A DNA stretch of 64,000 nucleotides, taken from NCBI RefSeq assembly GCF_009727055.1, contig NW_024064153.1, forward strand, positions 1,033,832-1,097,831, read 5' to 3'. Shown piece by piece: positions 47,901-58,500 of the stretch. The notes under the pieces are model-generated. The model did not search any database, was not told the origin of the DNA, and was given only the letters and a program-made list of their open reading frames with translations. Made by a program: the position numbers and the translations under genes. Position 1 is the stretch's first letter, and each line of letters starts with the position of its first letter. The DNA is from Benincasa hispida. Taxonomy: Eukaryota; Streptophyta; Magnoliopsida; Cucurbitales; Cucurbitaceae.

Positions 47901-50900
47901 GTAACAAAATAACGAAAACTTGTTTGGGACACGACTGGACAAGGACCCCAAATATCAGAATGCATTAACTCAAAAGGAGCACTAGCTCGTTTATGAACTT
48001 TAGGACTAGAACTAAGACAATGAAATTTAGAAAACTGACACGAATCACAATTCAAAGACGATAAGGAACAAAATTCTAGATAAAGTTGTTTCAAAACGAA
48101 CAACGATGGATGACCCAAACGATAATGGACTTCAAACGGGGATATAACTCTAGACCAAGCCATAGTTTTCGGTATTTGATGGTAAAAAATGTAAAGACCC
48201 CTCGACTCATGTCCTCTACCAATAATCTTCTTCATCATACGATCCTGAATCAAGCAATAGCTAGGAAAAAACGAGACAAAATAATTAAGGTCACGAATAA
48301 GCTAGCTAATAGAAATTAAATTAAAAGACAATTGAGGCAAATGTAATACAGAGGTCAAAGAAAGTGATGGAGTGAGAGAAATGGTGTCGGATCCAAGAAC
48401 AGAGGAGGTTGATCCATCTGCCAAAGTGACAGACGGAGATGAGATAGAAGACAAAGGCATAGAAAATAAGTTAGACTTACCTGTCATATGAGCAGTGGCA
48501 CCAGAGTTTATGATCCATTTGGTAGATGATGTAAGAAGACATTTCGTATTACTTGTCTGGACAATGGTGGCAATAGGATTTGATGAAGAAGATGCTTGCA
48601 AGGATTCCTTGAATACTTGAAATTTAGCAAAGTCGTCAGCAAGAAGACATTTCGTATTACTTGTCTCGGCAATGGTGGCAATAGGATTTGATGAAGAAGA
48701 TGCTTGCAAGGATTCCTTAAATACTTGAAATTTAGCAAAGTCGTCAGCAGAAATGGTAGCAGACTTCTCAGCCATATCATTGGTGGAAGCTATTTGAGCA
48801 TGTTGAGATGGTTGAGTCTTATACAATAACTTTTGACAATCACGTTACAGTCTTGGCTTACGACAATAGTGACAGACGATGTCCTGAGAATCTGATATTC
48901 GATTATCATAACTAGGGTTCTAAAAATTGTTAGTCATCTCTAAAGTACTGCTGGAGTTATTATTATTCTTACTCATACTGTTGGGTTGAGAAATAGGCGA
49001 ATTGGATTGAGAACTCTCAATACGAAGAACACGACTGAAGGCTTCCTCTAGTGACGGAGTTTCAGAATCAGAAAGAATCTGTGTTTTAGCCATTCCAAAC
49101 TCAGAGTAAAAGTCCATTAAAAATATCATAACCACCATCTTTTCTCGCTGAGCTTGTTGAACTTTGATATCGGGACTAAACGACAATAGTAAAGCAAGTT
49201 CAGCAACTGTCTTCTTAAGTCTCATAAAGTAACTTGTAATAGATTCTACTTTCTGTTTAGCTTGAAAGAATTGCGTACAGACATCAAACATTCTATGAAC
49301 GTGTTCTTTTCTAGAGTATAGAAGAATTCTTAGAGTTCTTTCACATAATCACAATGATCTACCAAGCCAACAACCTCACTTTCAATAGAATTCTAAATCT
49401 GAAGATAAAGTCAAGCGTCATCACGAAGCCAAGCCTTTCTCTTTTCATCTTTTGGTGGCTCCTCAGTCACATGATCATCCATATCTGTACTATGCAAATA
49501 AAATCGAATCGTCTGACGCCAATCATAGTAATTTGATCCATTTAACTTGTGTTCATTTATCTTGGATGCTAGGGAAATTACATTAGATACTACCATATGC
49601 TTCACTTCATCCATTATGAGTTAATAAACAGTTTGTAGATCTCACGAGCAGAAAGAACAAACCAAAATCGAAATCAAAGTTGAACCAAAAGAACAAAACA
49701 GCCCCAAATTGAACATAAATCAAAGTTGAACCAATAGAACAAACAGCCCCAGATGCCTATTAGGGCTGTTTTTGCTGAAAGAATAAAATTAGTGAGGCCT
49801 AGCATTATAGCTTCTTCCCAAAGTGCCTTTATTGAAGGAAGGCAAATATTAGACCCCATTCTTATTGCTAACGAAGCTGTGGAAGAATATAAAGTGAAAA
49901 AGAAGGGGTGGATTCTCAAGCTTGATTTGGAAAAGGCCTTTGATCGTGTTGATTGGGGATTCCTAGAAAAGGTGTTGAGAAGCAAAAACTTTGGTCAGAA
50001 TTGGATAGATTGGATTATGGGCTACGTTAAAAATCCAATGTTTTCAGTCTTCATCAATGGTAAACCAAGGGGAAGGGTGGCTGCCACAAGAGGTATTAGG
50101 CAAGATGATCCCCTCACCTTTCCTTTTCCTTCTTGTAAGTGAAGTTTTAAGTGCTTTGGTGAACAAGATTTTTCAAGCCGGTCTTTATGAAGGTTTTGTG
50201 GTTGGCAAAGATAAAATTCAAATCTCCATCCTTCAATTTGCGGATGATATGCCATTGTTTTGTAAATATGACAGCAAAATGCTTGCAAAACTAAAGCAAA
50301 CGGTGGAGTTTTTCGAATGGCGTTCAGGGCAGAAAGTAAATTGGGATAAATCAGCCCTTTATGGTATAAATGTGGATGAAAATGAGTTGATTTCCACTGC
50401 TGCTTCATTAAATTGTAAGGCTGATCATCTTCCAATCCTATACCTTGGGCTGCCTTTAGGTGGGTACCCGACAAATCTGTCTTTTTGGCAACCTGTTTTG
50501 GACAATTTTCAAGCTAAATTGGACAAATGGAAGCGTTTCAACCTATCAAGAGGAGGTAGAGTCACATTATGCAAGTCAGTTTTGTCTAACCTCCCAACGC
50601 ATTTTATGTCCATATTCATATTGCCGGATGGAGTTGCATCAAAATTGGAAAGGATTACAAAGAACTTCTTTTGGGAAGGACACAATGGCAGCAAGTTAAA
50701 TCACTTGGTGAAGTGGGCTTCGGTGCAAAAACCTTTGACAGATGGAGGCCTCGACCTTGGTGGATTCAAAACTATGAATTTAGCACTACTTGCTAAATGG
50801 GGCTAGAGATTTTTCAAAGAGGAAGGCTCTCTTTGGGGTCAAGTTATCAGAAGCATTCATGGCTCAGATCCTTTTAATTGGCACACGGCAGGTAAAGGGG

Positions 50901-52525
50901 GCAGAAGTTTGAGAAGCCCGTGGATCGGTATTTCGAAGTCTTGGCTAAAAGTTGAGTCATTGGCCATTTTCAAACTTGGAAATGGCAGCAAAATTGCATT
51001 TTGGTTAGACCCTTGGGAGGGAGTGACCCCTTTCAGTACCTTATTTCCAAGTCTTTTCAGAATCACCTTATTTCCAAATGGTTCGGTTGCTGACCATTGG
51101 GACAATAGATTGGCCGCTTGGTCAATCACCTTTTGTCGTTTGCTTAAAGATGAGGAGATCATTTCTTTTCAAGAGTTGTTTGGGGTTATTGCAACAAGGA
51201 AAATTTCAGAGGATGTTGATAAAAGGGAATGGTCTATTTCAGCCTTCGGTCTCTGCACGGTCAATTCACTTAAAATACACCTTTCCCCCTCCTCCCATTG
51301 GACAAAACTCTTTACTCGGCCCTGTGGAAGACTTGCAACCCGCGAAGGATTAACATTTTAGTCTGGATAATGCTTTTTGGTCAGCTGAATGTAGCTTCGG
51401 TTTTGCAAAGAAAGTTGGCAACCAGCTTTATTTTCTCCTTCAATATGCCCTTGTGCCTACATTGGTCTGAAGACTCCCTCCACCTTTTCTTTGCATGTTC
51501 CTATTCCGCTTGGTGTTGGAGAAGTTGCTGTCCTTCTTCAACTTTTCATAGGTTATGAGCAATGATTTTAAGGGTAACTTGCTGCAGCTTTTAGTTGGTA
51601 TAAATCTCCACAAATTCCAGCCGTATATTGTGGTTTAATGCGGTCATGACTCTTTTGGCAGACCTTTGGTTTGAAAGAAATCAAAGGGTGTTTCATGATA
51701 AGGCTCTTGGCTGCCATGATTGATTCGAATCAGCCCGTTGGCTTGCTTCTTCTTGGTGTATCCTCTCCAAGCATTTTAATAGCTATAGTTTATCAGAATT
51801 CAATCTCAATTGGAGAGTGTTTGCCTCCCTTTCAAGTGATGGTTTTTAGCCTCTTCAATAGCCAGCGATTTTTCTTTGATTTTTCAGACTGTTTGTTTCT
51901 GTTTTTTCCCCTGTGTTTGTTCATTTTTAGGAGTGTAATGCTTTGCGCTATTCATTTATTTGTAGCTAGTCTTAGTTTGTTTTTGGATGTGATGAGGGCG
52001 CTAAGGGGTGTCAACCTAGTTGAGATGTCCGAGTGTGCTAACTGATCCGTTGGTATTCGGTTGTTATTTTAGCTCATTGTATAACCCTCTTTACTTTGGG
52101 CTTTGCTCCGCTATTCTCTTATATCAATGAATTGTTTTCTTTTCCAAAAAAAAAAAAGAAACAGAAAATGTGAGCCGAGAAGAACCCAACTGACGGAACG
52201 TGGAGAAGTGGTCCCACGTGCTCCCACACACCGGCGCGTGACACGAAGCAGAATCAAAATTGTGGCACGTGAGCTTCACGCACAGATTTTTCTGGCAATT
52301 GATGATGGCAAAACTTGATTGGACGGCGACGGCACTTCTCCTGGGATGGGTGGTGTAGGCAAACAGCTACTCAAACTTGATGAATCAACTCAAACCCTAA
52401 CCTTGTGAGAAGCATAAACCCTAACATAGTCGTCGAACGAAATTCTAAACCCTAGACTGCTCTGATACCATGTATTCAATAGTTTTGGAGAGAATAATTA
52501 TCTTATTCAATTAATCAGGCTGAAG

Positions 52526-52561
<36 letters not shown>

Positions 52562-55500
52562 ACTAAGAAACCCTAATCTGTTTTTTTTTTTTGAAAAGGA
52601 AACCATACTTTTTATTAATGCATAAAAAGAAAGTACAAGAGATGTGTACTTAAATATGAGCGATATAAGATACGGGATCAGGAGACGCACTTGGGCATCT
52701 CAACTAGGTCGACACCCCCTTAACGTCCTCATCATGTCCATAGAACTCAAACAAAAACGGAGAATATGGAACTTACAAGAGAATTGAATACAAAGAAAAA
52801 GTGCCCTCTTTTTATGGACATAATACAAAACAGGAGGGAAAACAAGAAAATAAGCCTAACTATTTAAGTCTTCAAGGTTGGATAGTAGTGTCCCTTCTCC
52901 TTAAAACACAATCATACTGGGAGGATGAATGCTTGCCAATTCAAACATAAATCTTGAAGGGAGTATGCTGCAAAATGCTTTGAAAGAGAACACCATTGAG
53001 AAGCATTAAGTTTAGCAGCCTCATAGCGGGAGAACCAAGTGTGTTCTCTATCTTGAAAGATTCTTTGATTTTTTTTGAACCAAATTTCAACTAGTATTGC
53101 TTTTACTGCATTGTACCAAATCAGATTTGGGGCTTTTTTGAGAATAGGACCACTGAGCAACTGCTGAACGTTCTTTTTACAAGTAATGTCGAAAACCCAG
53201 CTAATGTTGAAGGATTTAAAAAGGACTAGCCAACAATTTCTTGCGAAGAAGCAGTTAAAGAACAAGTGTTGGAAGTCTTCTCCAGCTATTTACATAAAAC
53301 ACACTGATTAGGAGAAAGAAAATGGGAGGGCAGCCTTTGTTGCAGAACTGAGGCGCTGTTTAGGGTTTCAAAAAGCAAGATCCAAACCATAATATTCACT
53401 CTTCGAGGACTATTGGTCTTCCATAAAGCTTTTAAAAAGTGGGTGTCAAGAGGTGAGGTGGCAAGATGGTTAGACAAAGATTTTACCGTGAATGTACCAC
53501 TTGCTTCTAAGGACCAAGATCGAGAGTCAGGTCTGAGAAAAGGCTTTATGTTGGAAATCAAGAGGAGCAAAGTCTGAAAGTCTGGTATTTCTTCATCTTT
53601 TAATAGTCTTCTGAAGGGTAGAGACCAAGAGAGGGTTTGAGAATCCCAATGATCCAAAATAGATCCATTTTGGTTAGAAGCAATTCTAAATAAAGAGGGA
53701 AAACGGGGTGTGTTACCAGTCCAAGAGTCATGCCAGAAGGCTATTCTGCTTCCATTTCCCAGTTTGAAGACTGCCAAGGCTTCTACTTTCAACCAGGTTT
53801 TTGATATGCTGATCCAAGGACTACGAAGACTACAAAATGACTTTCTAGAAGTGTGCCAATCACCAAAATTTCTTCCATGAATACTCTTTATAACTTGTGT
53901 CCATAGAGAAGAATTCTCATGGATAAATCGCCACCCCCATATTTGGCAAGAAGAGCCAAATTTCTTCCTTTTAATCCTCCTAGAGCCAGACCCCATCCTC
54001 AACTTTTTTTGATACAATCTCCCATTTTACCAAATGATTTAGCTTCCCTCCTCTATGTCCTTTCCAAAAGAAATTTCTCATAATTCTTTCTATAGAGGAA
54101 ATAACCTTTTCTGGCATTAAGAAGGAAGACATATAATAGGTTGGTAAATTTGAAAGAACTGCATTGCATAAAGTTGCCCTACCGCCACTTGAGAGGTTAT
54201 ACCTTCTCCATTTGTCAAGTTTACTTTGAAGTTTGTCTATCACCGGCTGCCAGAAGTCTTTTTTGGATAACCGCCCAAAGGAAGACCTAAGTATAAAAAA
54301 GGCAACTGCAAAGATTTACAACCTAACCTTGAGGCCACGGCTTCTTGCTTGGATTCTTCAATATTAATTCCACATATGGCCGACTTTTCCCAATTTATTT
54401 TCTGACCGGAGCACTATTCAAATAATGCAAGAGTTTTTCGGAGAATCTCTAACATTCCATCATCATTTCTACAAAATAAGAGGGTGTCGTCTGCAAATTG
54501 GAGAATTGTAATATGGATATTATCCTTTCCTACCACAAATCCTTCAAACAAATCTTTTTCATGAATTCTGTTGACCAAGGTTGAAAAAACTTCACTTGCT
54601 AAAAGGAAAAAAAAAGGAAGCCCTAATCTAGGAGATATAAAATTACAATAAAAGACAACTAATTATAGTTACAATATAAATACATATTATAGCACTCATA
54701 ATACATAATCAACCTTTTACAAGGTGAATAAATAGCCATCAATAAACCGATAAAAGAAAATACATAAAAGGAAAATACTATAGAGGAAATAATAATTAGG
54801 AATAACCTAATTTAGTATTGTAAAATTCCTAGGTTTGAGAAAGAATCAAAATACTCTATTCATTCACAAAAAATATGAATATATACAAGTGTACAAAGCA
54901 TAGAAAAGGAAAATATCACAAAATATTTACAAGAATGGAAAACCCTAACTCAAACGATGAAATTTAGCAAATTGACATGACTCACAATCTAAAGAAGACA
55001 AATATTGAAGTTGTGGACGAAGACTCTTAAACACAGAGATAGACGGATGACCCAAACGACAATGCTCTTCAAAGGGAGACGACACGCTATAGCATGTGAT
55101 GGCCGTAGGTGTTTGTGGTTCAAAGATGTAAAGACCTCAAAATTCCCACCCTTTACCAATAGTCTGTTTCGTCGTAAGATCCTGAAATAAGCAATAACCA
55201 GGAAAAAAGGAGACACAACAATGAAGATCACGAGTGAGTTTACTAACCGAAATCAAATTAAACGAGAAATTTGGTAAATTTAAAACTGATGATAAAGAAA
55301 TTGATTCAGTGTGATGGACGGTTCTTGATCCTAAAACATGAGTGGAGGTTTCATCAGCTATAGTAACATTAGGTGAAGAGGTAGATGTACAAAGGTTGGA
55401 GAATAAACTGGGGTTACCTGTCATATGGTCTGTAGCACCAGAGTTAATGACCAATTTTGATGTGGAGGAAAGAAGGCATTTAGAAATATTACTTGTCTCT

Positions 55501-58500
55501 GCGATGGTCGTAATGGGAGTAGAAGATGATGTCCTCAATGACTCTTGATATTGCTGAAATTTAGCAAACTCCTTTGCAGAAATCGTAATTGACTTGTCAA
55601 GATTATCAGGAGTAGAGGCGACATGTGCAGAGGGTGATTGCATCCTCTGACCCTTATTCAGCAATCTTCTGCATTCACGTTTCGTATGACTAGGTTTATG
55701 ACAATAATAACAAACAACCCCTCCTGGATTTGATCTCCATGAATAGTAGTTGGATCCATTCAACTTGTGTTCAGTTACTTTTGACACCATAGGAACAATC
55801 TCAGACATTACTGGTTTGTTATCAGCCATTACCTTAAAAAATAGACACCGGACAGCAGAGAATCAAACCCTAATTTACTGAAGAGATGTCTTTACAAGCA
55901 GCGAGTATATCTATATATCCCAAACAAACACACCACCAAGAAGAGCCAACAACACTGAGGAAACCCATAGGAGACAGATGAAAAAACGGCGGCGCATGCG
56001 CCTACACGCACCGACGCGTGGAAGGATGGCAATATGGAACAGTCGGCGCGTGAGCCTCACGCGCTGGTCAGATGGTAACTGGACTTTGGGGTTTTGTAGA
56101 TCGGCGGCTGGGCTCCTCGTTGGACTGGGCGGTGTCGGGAAAAAAACAACTTTTGTTTTTCCCCGGTGACGGCGGCGGCTAACGAAGGCGAACGAATAGA
56201 AGACAGCAACTGTGAGCAAAAGTGTAAACTCACTTCTCCACAAAACCCTAGACGTATCACAAACGGGTTCTAAATTCTCAAACCCTAATGTTGACAAATT
56301 CCTAAGTTTGTTTAGAGAGCTCTGATACCATGTAAAACTCTTAGGTTTGAGAAAGAATCGGAATACTTTATTTATTCATCAAAGATATGAATATATACAA
56401 GTGTACAAAGCATAGAAAAGGAAAATATCAAAAAATATTTACAAGAATGGAAAACCCTGACTATAGAATTATAACAAGTATAAACCCTCATTTTCTTTTA
56501 ACAGCTCGAACCAAATTACATCATAAAGGCTGAAACCCTAGAAATAGTAAAACAATCCAATAAACACATAACTCAAGAGAAACCCAAATTCTAGAAGACT
56601 TAAACTCGAACAAGCCCGAAAAAAATAGAAGAAAAGCTTCCATCGTAATATCTTGCAAAGGCTGAACTTGAGATTAATGTAGAGAGCTGACGAAAAATCA
56701 AACCCACAAAAACAGCTGCTACAACAAACCGAATGTTGATGAGGGAAGAGCCCCGACCTTTGAGCTTGATCGAACAAGAAACTGTTGCTGAGGAGCAAAA
56801 AATACAACTATGAAGTTTGTCGAACAAATAAAATCCCATGACATGGAAACCTCAGCCCAAGATAAGCAAACGCTCCCACAGACAAGAAATACTCTAGCGA
56901 CCAGCAGTTAAAAGAAAAGAACGTTGCCAAATAAGCTTTGAAGAAGAAAAGCACCAAATTAGCTGGGACAAGAATAAACTCCAACCACATAACCAAGCAC
57001 TTCAAACCAATTTAATCATAACCTGCAGCTTCAGAAAAACAACCACATAACTTTTTTTTTTTTTAACAAGAAACAAACCACTTCATTATCTTAATGAAAG
57101 ATGTTACAAGTGAATGAAAGGAAACAAACACTAGAAAACAAAACAGAGGATCAACAAATGCACCAGGACATCTCAACTAGGTTGACACCTCCATAGCACT
57201 CTCATCATATCCTAAAAAGTAGAGCGAAAATTCTAAAACTGAGTACAAATCCGACTAATCCATGCCTGATACAAAGGCTTACACCAAAATGAAAATCTGA
57301 AAATTAAATTGTGGCCAAAATCTAAGCAGTTACAAGATCAATTGAGATTGATGTCTTGAATGGAGAAATCTTTAAAATCTTTGGAGAGAGAGCACCAAGA
57401 GGAGGCATTGATAAGAGCGGTATCAAATTTAAGGGAGCAAAGAGATGCTTTGTCATGAAACACTCTTTGATTCCAAACCATAGTTCTGATAACAAAGCTT
57501 TGATTGCATTGACCCAAAGTGATTTGGCTTCTTCTTCAATTTGGGTCCAATAAGAAGTTGAAGCACATTTGCCTTAAAGTCATTGTCAAAAACCTAGTTG
57601 GCATTGAAGCAATTAAATAAACGTATCCAACAATTTTCTACAAAAACACACGGTAAGAACAAATGTGAAAGAGATTCTGAATTTGCCAAATATAGAGAGC
57701 AAACCTGTGGAGAAATATAATGATTAGGCAGCTTCCTTTGAAGAATATTTGCACTGTTAAGCAAGCCATTCGGCATAATCCAAATCAGAATATTTACCCC
57801 TCTAGGGCTCTTGGATTTCCACAATGCTGATTCTAAATGTGTTCCAATTGGAGAAGAGAAGGATAAGTGCATTACGAGAGATTTGACTGAAAAAATCCCA
57901 CTTGGTTCTAAAATCCACCTTCTTTTATCGAGAAGCAAATTAAGTTTAGGGTGGGAAAGCTTTTCAATCAGGAGCTGGAAGTTTTTTGGCTCTTCTTCCT
58001 TTAGCAGTCTTCAAAAATAGAAAGACCAAGAATTTAATGCCTCGTCCCAAAAATCATGTATTGTACCATCAGGTTTGGTAGAGATGATGAAAAGACTAGG
58101 AAAGGAGTCTTTTAGAGGAACGATTTCCAGTCATGGGTCAAGCCAAAAAGCTACCCTTTTACCGTTACCTACTTTAAAGGCTGCCAAAGATTCTACTTTT
58201 AGCCAAGTTCTTGAGATGTTGACCCAATGACTTCTAAGGCTGCTAACTCTTCTGGATATATAAAACTGAGGACAAAAATTCTGGAAAAATTAAATTGAAT
58301 TGTGATGCATCACCCTTCCGAACTTCAAACTGCTAGCTTTAATTAAGGATGAAAACTTTGAAGGGATTTCATGAGACTTAATTAATGAGAACTTACAAGA
58401 AAGCATATGTGGTAACTGTTTGAAGGTAGGAGTTTGAAAGAGATCTGCAACCTCTTTCCCGGAAATAATATCTTCCTGTTTTGAGGCCGCATTTGGAACC

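Larger units (their letters stand above)
47466..54694 (-). mobile_element. Copia element C1, truncated and interrupted by LINEs C and D
   Basis: In minus orientation: 5' LTR 52471-54694 (split by LINE D), PBS TGGTATCAGAGC (complement at 52459-52470), a leader at 52153-52458, LINE C insertion, then gag to integrase at 49640-47466. It stops abruptly within the integrase/RT junction where LINE B ends. Both RT and the 3' LTR are missing. The order LTR, then LINE D into the LTR and LINE C into the leader, gives a nesting history. Confidence 0.75.
54829..56476 (-). mobile_element. Copia element C2, compact non-autonomous derivative
   Basis: A complete insert with perfect 5-bp target duplications AGTAT (54824-54828 and 56477-56481). 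The right LTR is 56331-56476 (146 bp, TGTAAAACTC to GAATTATAACA). The left LTR starts at 54829 but is cut short near 54955 by a deletion joining it to integrase-proximal sequence. The PBS complement AGCTCTGATACCA is at 56318-56330. Total 1,648 bp, with no RT, RNase H or most of the integrase. Another copy of the LTR is at 62702-62848 (C3). Confidence 0.93.

Noticed and set aside
56538..57005. Hydrophobic minus-strand ORFs after C2
   Set aside because: Overlapping frames without start support or family motif; not distinguishable from chance in AT-rich DNA.
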